A DNA stretch of 64,000 nucleotides from Aquarana catesbeiana (GCF_042186555.1 NC_133325.1:757003128-757067127), one strand, 5' to 3'. Positions 23,246 through 34,330 are shown, counted from the stretch's first letter. The notes: generated from the sequence alone by a model not told the origin. A program made the numbers and translations.

Positions 23246-23752
23246 GGGGGAATCCGAAATACAAAAATGTACTATACTTCAGCTGACCAGTCCTTAGATA
23301 TGGTGGCTGCATTCGGTTTCTTTTCCCTTTGTCTTTGATCCTGCCAGTAACTTCCTGTCCTAGGGTGACAACACTCACTGTACTGAATCTATGGAGACGT
23401 TGTGTTGTCACCGTAGGACAGAAAGTGTGTTTGGACTACAGAATATTCCCCCCCTGTCTATAACATAGTGAGGTGATGTTTTGTAGTCCACATAGAGAAC
23501 TGGGACTGAAAACAGTCTAGAGAAAACGAGAGCAGAAAGTTCTGAGCTCTGTATATTTCCGGCAGGATGAAAAGTGACATTTTTGCACTTGTAGAAGGGG
23601 ATAGAAGAATACGGTATATTCTATTTCTTCATTCAGACTTGTAAAGTTGCTGAGAGGTCCACTTTAAGGTCTGCCTGGAGTCCTGCTATGAAGCCTTGAT
23701 TGCTGAGCTCTTCTTGTCCAGGATAGGGACTCTTCCCTTCTTCTTGTCACAG

Positions 23753-23852
23753 GAAGAATACCTCAGCTCCTTGTTAAGTGAATATCAAGAGAAAGATGAA
23801 GTGGAGCAACAAAGAGCGCTGTGTGCCAAAGCCTGCCGAAGATCCTCCAAGG
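23753..23852 (+). CDS. Candidate internal exon, gene not identified
   Basis: A strong acceptor (ttcccttcttcttgtcacag) precedes and a strong donor (gtaagt) follows a 100-nt block that is open in only one frame. That frame is rich in Glu, Gln and Leu (EEYLSSLLSEYQEKDEVEQQ and onward), suggesting a helical or coiled-coil segment. The surrounding 23250-24100 is relatively repeat-free. The protein is not one I recognise. It may belong to the same gene as 21237-21392, but phase shows they are not adjacent exons. Confidence 0.5.
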
Positions 23853-24123
23853 GTAAGTACTAGCAGATAACAGCCCCTGCTTCACCACAGCGACCCACTT
23901 TATTTTCTATCAAAGCTGCTGCTAGAATGGAAATCACCTTGCCTTAAGTGTGGACCCCCGAGCAGAGGAAATATTTTGGCACTTACTGGGCATGGACACG
24001 CCTTGGCCTCCCCTTTCTAACCCTCTAACCACCCTATTGGTCTGTGTAGCTTCCTGTCATACATGTACTGCATTATGACCACTAGATGGAGCTGAGGATC
24101 ATCCTTATTTTCTTATTCCTGCT

Positions 24124-24580
24124 GGGGGGATGTCAGTGTCAGGATGGGGGGTGTCGGTGTAATATTCCTGGGGGAACGTCAGGATGGGGGGTGTCGGTGT
24201 AATATTCCTGGGGGAACGTCAGGATGGGGGGTGTCGGTGTAATATTCCTGGGGGGACGTCAGTGTCAGGATGGGGGGTGTCGGTGTAATATTCCTGGGGG
24301 GACGTCAGTGTCAGGATGGGGGGTGTCGGTGTAATATACCTGCTGGCGGTATGGGTGTAATATTCATGTTGGGGGGGTATGGGTGTAATATTCCTGCTGG
24401 GGAGTATGTGTGTAATATTCCTGCTGGGAGGGTGTTGGTGTAATATTCATGTTGGGTGGGTATGGGTGTAATATTCATGTTGGGGCTTGTCGGTGTAATA
24501 TTCATGATGGGGGAGTATGGGTGTAATATTCATGTTGGGGGGGTATGGGTGTATTATTCATGTTGGGGGGACGTTTGTGC
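24124..24580. repeat. Minisatellite around ggtgtaatattcctgggggg
   Basis: Two related halves: about 40-50 bp units with gtcaggatggggggtgtcgg (24140-24330), then about 30-bp units with gggtatgggtgtaatattca (24330-24580). Confidence 0.85.
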
Positions 24581-24615
24581 AGGAAGTTCTTGTCGTATGA
24601 TGGACACGGCGAGGA

Positions 24616-24897
24616 TTTGGTTACACCTAGGTGTTCTGGATTCCCGAATCGGTGCAAAACGCAGCACACGCTTGCGATCCCTTTACTTTCAATATCATCC
24701 CAATCGAGGCGTGATTTTGCCGCGATTGTTGCCTGACAGCCTATGGGAAATAGGCGTCCCGCAATTTTTTTGGTGTGATTTGTCAGGTGACAATATTGTC
24801 CCATGATTGGGGTGCCATTGAAAATAACTGGATCACAATCTGGAATCGCAGTAATTCCGCCCGCGATCCGGAAGGCCTAGGTGTGAACGCAGCCTAA
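24616..24897. mobile_element. MITE with acacctagg ends
   Basis: Imperfect inverted ends: ttacacctaggtgttctgga on the left and the inverse of ttcacacctaggccttccgg on the right. The interior is GC-rich and noncoding. No target duplication is certain. Confidence 0.55.
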
Positions 24898-25016
24898 GCG
24901 CCTTCTATAGATTCTGGGGGAACATTTTCTTCCTCAAACATTCCACACATTCGCTTCATTCTTCATTCCACCCTTGTATAGCACTTTTCTCTCTACGGAC
25001 TCCAAGTATTGGAGAA

Positions 25017-25088
25017 GGCGTTGGCCGGGAATCGAACCCGGGTCAGCTGCTTGAAAGGCAGCTATGCTCACCACTGCACCACCAACGC
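25017..25088 (-). tRNA. tRNA with glycine-type body and UUC (glutamate) anticodon
   Basis: Read on the minus strand, the sequence forms a complete cloverleaf. The acceptor stem is GCGTTGG/CCAACGC (7 of 7). The D stem is GTGC/GCAT. The anticodon stem is GCTGC/GCAGC (5 of 5) with the seven-base loop CTTTCAA. The T stem is CCGGG/CCCGG. The internal promoters are present (A-box TGGTGCAGTGG, B-box GGTTCGATTCC). Apart from the loop the body follows the vertebrate tRNA-Gly(UCC) pattern, whose loop is CTTCCAA. One C-to-T change makes the anticodon UUC, which reads glutamate codons. The discriminator base is C. No T-run terminator follows within about 100 bases, and the gene abuts a tRNA-like SINE, so it may be a mobile copy or inactive. 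Confidence 0.75.
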
Positions 25089-25094
25089 AAGGTA

Positions 25095-25256
25095 GCATGT
25101 CTTTGTAGTGTGGGAGGAAACCGGAGTACCCGGAGGAAACCCACGCAAGCACGGGGAGAACATGCAAACTCCATGCAGATAGTGTCCTGGTCAGGATTTG
25201 AACCATGGCCCCCAGTGCTGCAAGGCTAACCCCTAAGCCTCTGTGCTGCCTGTATG
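25095..25256 (-). repeat. tRNA-like SINE fragment
   Basis: On the minus strand it reads ggcagcacagaggcttaggg, then gttagcc, a B-box-like ggttcaaatcc, then gcatggagtttgcatgttct and gggtttcctcc. It is the same family as 45888-46040. The tRNA at 25017-25088 follows it immediately. Confidence 0.7.
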
Positions 25257-25303
25257 CGGCCTCTGTTCTCTAAGGCCCACCCCCGCTGAACGGAGTTCAT
25301 TAA

Positions 25304-26166
25304 TTATGTCCACTCAAAGCGCCTCCAGAAGAAATCCAAACTTATCCTAAACTGCAATCTATGTATATAACACTCCAAAACACACCCAAAGAATACCGGC
25401 CTCCAACCTCCCCTCAGCCGGTCCAACACACGCCTAAGGGGTAGTATGGAAGAGGGAGAGAGGGAGGAAAGGAGGGGGGAGGTTAGGGGTAAGGAAGGGG
25501 TGTGGGGGTTCCCCCCAACCCTCACCCCCTTCTTTCTCCAACCTTTCCCCCCCTTTCCTCCCTCTCTCCCTCTTCCATACTCCCCCTTGTTCTTCAGGTG
25601 ATTATGTTTTGGCGACGTATTGTTGAACCTTAAAGCTTCTGCAGAAGCTGCAGAAAGGTAAATAGAGGGCTGATGGGAAGACCTTTCGGTTACTGGAGTG
25701 GCAGCTCGCACCAGTGTAGGGACCTGTGTTGGTACAGCCGTACCTGGTCCCAGGGAGGCTTCCTCAGACTTTTTGTTGAGTCTTCTTCTAGGAACAGCCA
25801 ATTGTCTTGTTTGTCCAGCTGCATTGATAGTTGGTGATTCAGAAGTTCCAAAAATGAAAATGGAGGGCTGATGGGAAAACCCTCTGGTTACTGAAGTGGC
25901 AGCCACCAGTGTAGGGACCTGTGTTGGTACAGCCATAGCTGGTCCCTCGGGAGGGTTCCTTAGAATTTTTGTTGAGTCTTCTTCTAGGAACAGTCAATCA
26001 TCTTGTTTGTCCATTTACATTCATAGTTGGTGATTCAGAAGCTCTCAAAAAGGGAAATAGAGGGCTGATGGGAAGGCCCTCTGGATACTGGAGTGGCAGC
26101 CGCCACCAGTGTAGGGACCTGTGTTGGTAAAGCCGTACCTGGTCCCTGGGAGGGTTCCTTAGACTT
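25304..26166 (-). pseudogene. Decayed C-terminal tail of the SGNH gene, three 180-bp repeats
   Basis: Three tandem units of about 180 bp each encode variants of RRRLNKKSEEASLGPGTAVP, then TQVPTLVAAATPV and HQPSI. The first unit overlaps the end of the SGNH reading frame. There RLNKKS has become RLN-stop-KS through an AAA-to-TAA change, and a one-base insertion follows later in that unit. The second and third units remain open (25304-25936). I infer that the ancestral protein continued into this tail and that the present stop is secondary. A purine/pyrimidine-rich patch (25440-25580) ends the block. Confidence 0.5.
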
Positions 26167-29100
26167 TTAGTTGAGTCTGTGGTTCAGAAGCTGCTGATGA
26201 ACGTCACATTCTGCCAGAGTCTCAGTGGTAACGCCACAATCTGCCGGTGTCTTAGTGGGAAAGTTACATTCTGTCCGAGTCTCAACAGAATCACTGCATG
26301 CTGGAGGAGTCTCGATGTGAATGACACGTGGTTGATTTAACATTTTTTCCACCCTTTTGGTTATTTTCTTTCCCAACAGAGCTGCACCCTGCTCATTTAA
26401 GTGCAGTCCATCCCTACTGTAGAGCAAGTGACCAATTGAAAAGTCAGTCCAGGTCTCCATGAAGCCAAACCCCTCCTTCCTGCACCAGTTCTTCAGCCAC
26501 TTGCTAAGCTCCCTAAGCTCCTGTTGCCTCCTTGGTGTGGCTCGAGGTACAGGCAGTATTTCTGAAAATGCTGCCTTGGAGGTCCTTTTCTTCAATATAG
26601 CCCCTAAGTCCCTGAAATCATTTTGTAGGGTGCTCCATTTTCTTCTAATGTTGTCATTGGTTCCAATATGTACCATGACAACTGGATCCTCCCCAGCCCC
26701 ATCCAACAATCCGTCCATCCGATCTGCAATGTCCCGAACTCGTGCGACTGGGAAACAATATACTGTTCGTTGATCACAGTCATTCTGACAGATTGCCCTT
26801 TCTGTCCCTCTAATAACAGAGTCCCCTACCACCAGGATCTGCCTATCCTTTTCTTTAGGCTTGCCCTCATCTTCATGGGAGGAGATATTCAAATGGCTGC
26901 CCTGGTATTTTGGTGGGTTCTCAACATGAACCTCACATTGTGCTGTAGTCTCAACATGAATGTGACATTCAGGTGGTGTCTCAATGTGAATGTCACATGC
27001 TGGTGGAGTATCCGTGTGAATGTCACATGCTGGTGGAGTATCTGTGTGAACGTCACATGCTGGTGGAGTCTCCGTGTGAACTACACATGCTGGTGGAGGC
27101 TCCATGTGAACGTCACAAGCTGGTGGTGTCTCCGTGTGAACGTCACATGCTGGTGGCGTCTCCGTGTGAACGTCACATGCTAGTGGAATCTCCATGTGAA
27201 CATCCCATGCTGGTGAAGTCTCTGTGTTAACGCCACATGCTGATGGTGTCTTCGTGTGAACGTCACATGCTGGTGGCGTCTCTGTGTGAATGTCACATGC
27301 TGGTGGTGGATTTAACATTTTTTCCACCCTTTTGGTTATTTTCTTTCCCAACAGAGCTGCACCCTGCTCATTTAAGTGCAGTCCATCCCCGCTGTAGAGC
27401 AAGTGACCAATTGAAAAGTCAGTCCAGGTCTCCATGAAGCCAAACCCCTCCTTCCTGCACCAGTTCTTCAGCCACTTGCTAAGCTCCCTAAGCTCCTGTT
27501 GCCTCCTTGGTGTGGCTCGAGGTACAGGCAGTATTTCTGAAAATGCTGCCTTGGAGGTCCTTTTCTTCAATATAGCCCCTAAGTCCCTGAAATCATTTTG
27601 TAGGGTGCTCCATTTTCTTCTAATGTTGTCATTGGTTCCAATATGTACCATGACAACTGGATCCTCCCCAGCCCCATCCAACAATCCGTCCATCCGATCT
27701 GCAATGTCCCGAACTCGTGCGACTGGGAAACAATATACTGTTCGTTGATTGCGGTCATTCTGACAGATTGCCCTTTCTGTCCCTCTAATAACAGAGTCCC
27801 CTACCACCAGGATCTGCCTATCCTTTTCTTTAGGCTTGCCCTCATCTTCATGGGAGGAGATATTCAAATGTCTGCCCTGGTATTTTGGTGGGTTCTCAAC
27901 ATGAACCTCACATTGTGCTGTAGTTTCAACATGAATGTGACATTCAGGTGGTGTCTCAATGTGAATGTCACATGCTGGTGGAGTATCCGTGTGAATGTCA
28001 CATGCTGGTGGAGTATCTGTGTGAACGTCACATGCTGGTGGAGTCTCCGTGTGAACTACACATGCTGGTGGAGGCTCCGTGTGAACGTCACAAGCTGGTG
28101 GTGTCTCCGTGTGAATGTCACATTCTGGTGGCGTCTCCGTGTGAACGTCACATGCTAGTGGAATCTCCATGTGAACATCCCATGCTGGTGAAGTCTCCGT
28201 GTTAACGTCACATGCTGATGGTGTCTTCGTGTGAGCGTCACATGCTGGTGGCGTCTCCGTGTGAACGTCACATGCTGGTGGTGGATTTAACATTTTTTCC
28301 ACCCTTTTGGTTATTTTCTTTCCCAACAGAGCTGCACCCTGCTCATTTAAGTGCAGTCCATCCCTGCTGTAGAGCAAGTGACCAATTGAAAAGTCAGTCC
28401 AGGTCTCCATGAAGCCAAACCCCTCCTTCCTGCACCAGTTCTTCAGCCACTTGCTAAGCTCCCTAAGCTCCTGTTGCCTCCTTGGTGTGGCTCGAGGTAC
28501 AGGCAGTATTTCTGAAAATGCTGCCTTGGAGGTCCTTTTCTTCAATATAGCCCCTAAGTCCCTGAAATCATTTTGTAGGGTGCTCCATTTTCTTCTAATG
28601 TTGTCATTGGTTCCAATATGTACCATGACAACTGGATCCTCCCCAGCCCCATCCAACAATCCTTCCATCCGATCTGCAATGTCCCGAACTCGTGCGACTG
28701 GGAAACAATATACTGTTCGTTGATCACGGTCATTCTGACAGATTGCCCTCTCTGTCCCTCTAATAACAGAGTCCCCTATCACCAGGATCTGCCTATCCTT
28801 TTCTTTAAGCTTGCCCTCATCTTCATGGGAGGAGATATTCAAATGGCTGCCCTGGTATTTTGGTGGGTTCTCAAGATGAACCTCACATTGTGCTGTAGTC
28901 TCAACATGAATGTGACATTCAGGTGGTGTCTCAATGTGAATGTCACATGCTGGTGGAGTATCCGTGTGAATGTCACATGCTGGTGGAGTATCTGTGTGAA
29001 TGTCACTTGCTGATGGAGTCTCCATGTGAACTACACATGCTGGTGGAGGCTCCGTGTGAACGTCACAAGCTGGTGGTGTCTCCGTTTGAACGTCACATGC

Positions 29101-29462
29101 TGGTGGTGTCTCCGTGTGAACGTCACATGCTGGTGGAATCTCCATGTGAACATCCCATGCTGGTGAAGTCTCCGTGTTAATGTCACATGCTGATGGTGTC
29201 TTTGTGTGAACGTCACATGCTGGTGGCGTCTCCGTGTGAATGTCACATGCTGGTGGCGTCTCCGTGTGAACGTCACATGTTGGTGGTGTCTCCATGTGAA
29301 TGTCACATGCTGGTGGTGTCTCCATGTGAATGTCACATGCTGGTGGCGACTCCTTGTGAACGTCACATGCTGGTGGAGTCTCAATGTAGCTTTCATATTC
29401 TGTCTCGCTCACTGGGGTAGTCCTGCCTTGTGAGCTGTGTCTGCAGTAAATACCGCGTACAT
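26167..29462 (-). CDS. Exon 2 of a two-exon gene: decapeptide repeats and three SGNH/GDSL-like domains
   Basis: The acceptor ttcttttttattgcag lies at 29463-29478 on the minus strand and the frame is open for about 1,097 codons to a TAA at 26167. It starts VRGIYCRHSSQ, continues into about 18 decapeptides of the type ETPPACDVHT, then an SGNH hydrolase-like domain. Repeats plus domain then recur twice at an exact 975-bp period. Numbering from the codon at 29412, the first domain has GDS at 213-215, IGTND at 266-270 and DGLH at 351-354: the serine, Gly-Asn and Asp-x-x-His blocks of the family. The block II glycine appears replaced by Val (CFPVARVRD) in all three copies. SGNH domains like this occur in CR1-type retrotransposon ORF1 proteins, so a transposon origin is likely. 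Substrate and localisation are unknown, and no signal peptide is visible. It joins exon 1 (33974-34202) in matching phase. Confidence 0.7.
26338..29290 (-). repeat. 975-bp coding tandem triplication
   Basis: Identical landmarks recur every 975 bp (for example atgaagccaaacccctcctt at 26459, 27434 and 28409, and ggatttaacattttttccac at about 26334, 27309 and 28284). The period is a multiple of three, so the frame is kept. Copies differ by only scattered substitutions, indicating recent duplication or homogenisation. Confidence 0.95.
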
Positions 29463-29502
29463 CTGCAATAAAAAAGAAGAATCAGATTTAGCACCTTCAC
29501 CT

Positions 29503-29612
<110 letters not shown>

Positions 29613-29865
29613 AAAATTATGGAGAGAAAAGTTCAAAATTCCAGTGCAAGGGACAATAAATAATCCCAACATGACAGGGACACAGGGATGACTAATGGCC
29701 TTCATATAAAAAATTTGGTTGCCTGGCAGTTATGCCGACCCACTAAAATGAAAAAGGGGTCTGATTCTTCACTTTCGGGTGCGGTGGAGTAATCTGCAGT
29801 GCTTCTGTTTCTTATTATTAAACACCCGTGATGATGAATGCAGACATATTTAATAAATAGCATCC

Positions 29866-30226
29866 CCAGGACACCTACAGTGTCCCATTTGATAACAAAT
29901 AGAGATCATACACCCATCAGCATGACCAACATACACATAAGAAGGGCCTGAAGATCAAACCTACCATGCGTATCCTCAAAACTCACCGTATCTGTCAGAA
30001 CAAACACATAGCAGCCACCTCCTGCTCCATGGCCAGCTCTGTGGCTGGGGCCACCAGTCCTGTCTGGCCTGGTGGCTGCTATGTCTTTGTTCTGACGGAT
30101 ACGGTGAGTTTTGAGGATACGCTTGGTAGGTTTGATCTTCAAGCCCTTCTTATGTGTATGTTGGTCTTGGTGATGGGTGCATGATCTCTATTTGTTATCC
30201 GATGGGACACTGTAGGTGGCCTGGGT
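29866..30226. repeat. Foldback with about 155-bp arms and 47-bp loop
   Basis: Left arm 29866-30020 and right arm 30068-30226 are near-perfect inverse copies (for example caacatacacataagaaggg against cccttcttatgtgtatgttg). The transcript of either strand would form a long hairpin. No terminal target duplication was found. Confidence 0.85.
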
Positions 30227-30355
30227 ACCTCTTCTTACATCATTTTTGGACCCTTTAGTAGTGTGCATTAGCTTGATTACATTCTATATACATGGTGAGT
30301 TTTATGTTCATGTTGTGTGCTTCTCTGTATAGTGCTGACCCTCATGGATATTCAT

Positions 30356-31361
30356 TAGGGGTGCAACGGATCAAAAAACTCACGGTTCGGATCGTTCCTC
30401 GGATCAGGAGTCACGGTTCGGATCAACAAGAAAAAATCTCCCCCACTGTAATATCCACAATCTCCCCCACTGTAATATATTAGCAGGGTATGGCAGAGTA
30501 TTGCATGGTATTGGCGGGTATATTGGCAGGGTATTGGCAGAGTATTGGCAGGGTATGGCAGAGTATTGGCAGGGTATGGCAGAGTATTGGCAGGGTATGG
30601 CAGAGTATTGGCAGGGTTTTGGCAGGGTATGGCAGAGTATTGGCAGGGTATGGCAGAGTATTGACAGGGTATGGCAGAGTATTGGCAGGGCATTGCAGAG
30701 TATTGTCAGGGCATTGCAAAGTATTGTCAGGGCATTGCAAAGTATTGTCAGGGCATTGCAGAGTATTGGCAGGAGTCACGGTTCGGATCAACAACAAAAA
30801 ATCTCCCCCACTGTAATATCCACAATCTCCCCCACTGTAATATATTAGCAGGGTATGGCAGAGTATTGCCGGGTATTGCAGGGTATTGGCGGGTATATTG
30901 GCAGAGTATTGGCAGGGTATTGGCAGAGTATTGGCAGGGTATGGCAGAGTATTGGCAGGGTATGGAAGAGTATTGGCAGGGTATGGAAGAGTATTGGCAG
31001 GGTATGGCAGAGTATTGGCAGGGTATGGCAGAGTATTGGCAGGGTATGGCAGAATATTGTCAGGGCATTGCAGAGTATTGTCAGGGCATTGCAGAGTATT
31101 GTCAGGGCATTGCAGAGTATTGGCACTGCTGCCATCCGAACTCTCCCCTCCACTGTACAGATCAGTACACAGAGGGGAGAGAGGAACCGGCGTCATGACG
31201 GCCGCCGGGTGTACGAAGATGGCTGCCGCTCCGGAGCTAGGCCGAAGCCACAGCCTTTCCTATGGCCGAGGCCACAGTGCGCTCTGCGGATCACGGGTGT
31301 CCCGATCCGCGGAGGTTGATCCGTAGGGATTACGGATCAATGACAATCTGTTGCACCCCTA
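30356..31361. mobile_element. hAT element with internal minisatellites (8-bp duplication)
   Basis: The ends taggggtgcaac and gttgcaccccta are inverted and flanked by atattcat at 30348-30355 and 31362-31369. The interior begins with ggatcaaaaaactcacggtt and holds two blocks of a 21-bp minisatellite (gcagggtatggcagagtatt g) at about 30485-30770 and 30847-31125, separated by a repeat of the ctcccccactgtaatatcc segment. No transposase is present. Confidence 0.9.
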
Positions 31362-31479
31362 ATATTCATTGAACATATTTATGTTGTTATATCTTTTTGA
31401 TACACATTTACTTTGATAACAAAAATGTTAATTTACGGTCATGCATAATTACTAAAAATTCTTTATGCAAATTTTTGGA

Positions 31480-31680
31480 ATTGTTGTTTATTTTTTATTT
31501 TGATTGTATTTGTCTTTTTGTAGCTACATATTGCTTTATAAGCTCCTGAAGAAGCTGAAAAGTGAAACATGTCAAGCAACAAGCATCACGCTGGTTACAG
31601 TAACTACTTTATGATGTTTTTATAAAAAAATATATTTTTGTGTGTTTTTTTGCACCATTAAAGAAGATCCTGTTCCTTTA
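31480..31680 (+). mobile_element. Penelope-like terminal fragment with hammerhead-like motif
   Basis: At 31546: CTGAAGA, a short segment with a three-pair stem (GCT with AGT), then GAAAC-AT-GTC. The last part again fits a minimal stem III with C before the cleavage point. Stem I is weak. The surrounding T-rich sequence has the same texture as the 16-17 kb and 18.8-19.6 kb regions. Confidence 0.35.
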
Positions 31681-31739
31681 AAGCCTGTTATAGAGCACAG
31701 TGCTTGTGCTGAGTATGAAATAGTTGGCTGATCCTACCA

Positions 31740-32815
31740 TTTTCTACCCTCCCCCCTCTGCGCTGACTCCCATGTATCAGGGCTGCAGAGTCCTGACACT
31801 GGAGTCCTGACAGAGGCTTCTTACCACGTGATCATCGCGTGAACCTGGAAGTGTCGGGAAACGGCATTCCTCGGTTCGCGCTGACAGGGAGAGCCAATCG
31901 GCAGCTCTCTCTGTCAGAGGGAGGGTCTGTGCTGATAATCAGCACATTGATTATCAGTGCAGCCCCCATGAGAGGTGCCCAACAACTGCCAGCAGTGCCC
32001 CCTCAAAGTCTCTCAGTGCCCACCACAGTGCCAATCAGTGCCCACCACAGTGCCAATCAGTGCCCATCACAGTCCCCACCACAGTGCCAATCAGTGCCCA
32101 TCAGTGCTGCCTATAAGTGTCCATCAGTGCTGCATATCAGTGCCAACTCATCAGTGCATCCTCGTGTCTGTGAGTTATTTATAAATAAAACGCTTTCTAC
32201 TTGTATTAAAGAGGAAGGAATCCCATCGATTTAACAGTTTCAAAAAACATTTCTGGCATGTTGGGAATGCTAACTGTCACATTGGTTGTGCTCTCAACCA
32301 AACTGTCAAGCCATCCAATGGCTGGTGTCATAACGGATCACATGTGCAGCATTATGGCAGTTGAAGATTCACCACTTCAATACCGGCACTTCCCCCGCTT
32401 CCTGCCCAGGACAATTTTCAGCTTTCAGCGCTGTCCCACTTTGAATGACAATTACGCGGTCATACAACACTGTACCCAAACTACATTTTTATCATTTTCT
32501 TCCCACAAATAGAGCTTTCTTTTGCTGGTATTTCATCACCTTGGGGTCTAAAAAAGACCCAATTTTTGAACAAAAAAACTTTTTTCTTATTTTGTCATAA
32601 AATGTTGTTTTCTCCTTCACTGATGAGTTGGCACTGATATGCAGCACTGATGGACACTTATAGGCAGCACTGATGGGCACTGATTGGCACTGTGGTGGGG
32701 ACTGTGATGGGCACTGATTGGCACTGTGGTGGGCACTGAGAGACTTTGAGGGGGCACTGCTGGCAGTTGTTGGGCACCTCTCATGGGGGCTGCACTGACA
32801 ATCAATGTGCTGATT
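31740..32815. mobile_element. Head-to-head pair of piggyBac-like MITE pieces
   Basis: The segments 31931-32157 and 32619-32812 are inverse copies made of cagtgcc / ggcactg units (for example tgcccaacaactgccagcag and its inverse). Between them lies caccacttcaataccggcac and about 200 bases typical of a TTAA-class MITE of the same family as 51424. It reads as two copies of one family fused in opposite orientation. Confidence 0.6.
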
Positions 32816-32836
32816 ATATTATTGGAGTGATCTATA

Positions 32837-32886
<50 letters not shown>

Positions 32887-32888
32887 GA

Positions 32889-32951
<63 letters not shown>

Positions 32952-32984
32952 AATGATTGGGGTGATATATATAATTATTATTGG
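32816..32984. repeat. (TA)n with ttattggagtgat interruptions
   Basis: Two TA tracts (about 32838-32880 and 32893-32946) punctuated by attggagtgat. The same pattern mirrors at 36952-37340, extending the large inverted repeat outward. Confidence 0.85.
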
Positions 32985-33287
32985 AGTGATCTATATACAA
33001 ATCAGGAGTCCGCTGCTGCCTGATGTCATCACTGGACTCCTCCCTCTACTGCCTTATATGGACTTGTTTACTCCTTATATGCAAATGAGGCAGCTGGCTG
33101 GGGCTGCGTCGCCATGACAATAACTGACATGACTGCACTGGACCTCCTATGGGAAGGATTGTGTATGTGACGTTTCTATGGTAATATCTCCATCCCATAA
33201 TAATATCATCCATTCCTTCCTGTCTAAAGACTTCATTCACAAGGCTGGAAGAGTCGGATATTGTGATCCCCCAATAAATTATTGGGG

Positions 33288-33328
<41 letters not shown>

Positions 33329-33812
33329 GGGTGATATTGATGAGATATCAGTTATGAATGTGCAATCATTGTGATTTGGGGGAGATAACTGATCAGTATG
33401 ACTCCTCCCCCTCCCCTCCCCCATTAATAAAAAGCTTTTTTTGCTGCAGTGGACAAGAAATCCAAATAAAAAATAAAAAAAAAGAAATGTTCTCTTTGTG
33501 GGGTTCAGAGTTGACATTTGGGGGAAGTCTTTAGACAGGAAGGAATGGATGATATTATTATGGGGTGGAAATATTACCACAGAAACGTCACATACACAAT
33601 CAGACTGTGATAGAGATCGGAGGCAGAAGGAAGGAGTTTTGTATTCTCTGCAGTTTTGCTCATTATTTGATAATATAATAATGGGGATGATTTGGATAAA
33701 GAATGTTTATCAGATACGGAATCTTCTGAACACCAACAAAGAAGGAAATGTAATTGTTATACTGGGAGTCTGGCTCTTCCAGCACCTGAAATTTCCACCA
33801 AGCTTTATCTGA
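32985..33812. repeat. Left arm of a large inverted repeat
   Basis: About 0.83 kb, nearly identical in inverse orientation to 36137-36952. Within the arm, 33163-33235 and 33527-33602 are themselves inverse copies (the block with ggatgatattattatggg), giving a palindrome inside a palindrome. No coding frame of credible quality is present. Confidence 0.9.
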
Positions 33813-33973
33813 CAGAGGAGATGATATAAAGATCAGATTGTGGCTTATCAATCACTTTAATATCTCCTTCTGTTCTATAATTCTATGAAAACAAATAATC
33901 AATAATTTGATCGATGAGTGTAGGTGACTTATCCAGAGTACTTTTTGTATCTATCACTATCCATAACACTTAC

Positions 33974-34202
33974 CAATTTCGGTGTCTGTACCTCGGTGAT
34001 GTCTATTGGCTTTACAGCCGGAACCGAAACATCCAACAACGGCTCTGAAACAGCCGCGCACAATCCTCTTCATTTTGGGGGGCTTTTTGGTTGGGGTATC
34101 TGCAGGCTGGTCACTGATACCTCTTACCATTGCCCCTCCTTTGCTGGCTTTCTCTTTGGTGTTTTTCAGAGAAAGAAGCCAATTACATTTAAATCGGTTC
34201 AT
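33974..34202 (-). CDS. Exon 1 of the SGNH gene: short basic N-terminal segment
   Basis: On the minus strand an ATG at 34202 opens 76 codons, ending in a strong donor, gaaattg|gtaagtg, at 33974. The peptide is basic and Cys-containing (for example KKPPKMKRIVRGCFRAVVGC) with no obvious domain. An internal in-frame ATG (before VRGISDQPADTP) is an alternative start. The exon ends after the first base of a codon; exon 2 at 29462 supplies exactly two bases, creating a GAT codon and an open junction ...TDTEI-D-VRGIY.... A TATA box and inverted CCAAT box lie upstream at the expected distances. The intron would be about 4.5 kb and holds the left inverted-repeat arm, a hAT element and a foldback. The join is inferred, not proven. 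Confidence 0.55.
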
Positions 34203-34330
34203 TATTAGGAATAAAGAAACTCGCTTTAAATGTATGACAATAGAAATCGCAATGAAATGGAATCGAACGAAATCAAATCCAATAAAATCGCAAGAAATAT
34301 CTCAGGAGAGATAAGAAGCACGTGTTCACT

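Noticed and set aside
26459..29433. Plus-strand frames opposite the SGNH exon
   Set aside because: Antisense shadows of the 975-bp repeats; the minus frame has recognisable catalytic blocks and runs through all copies.
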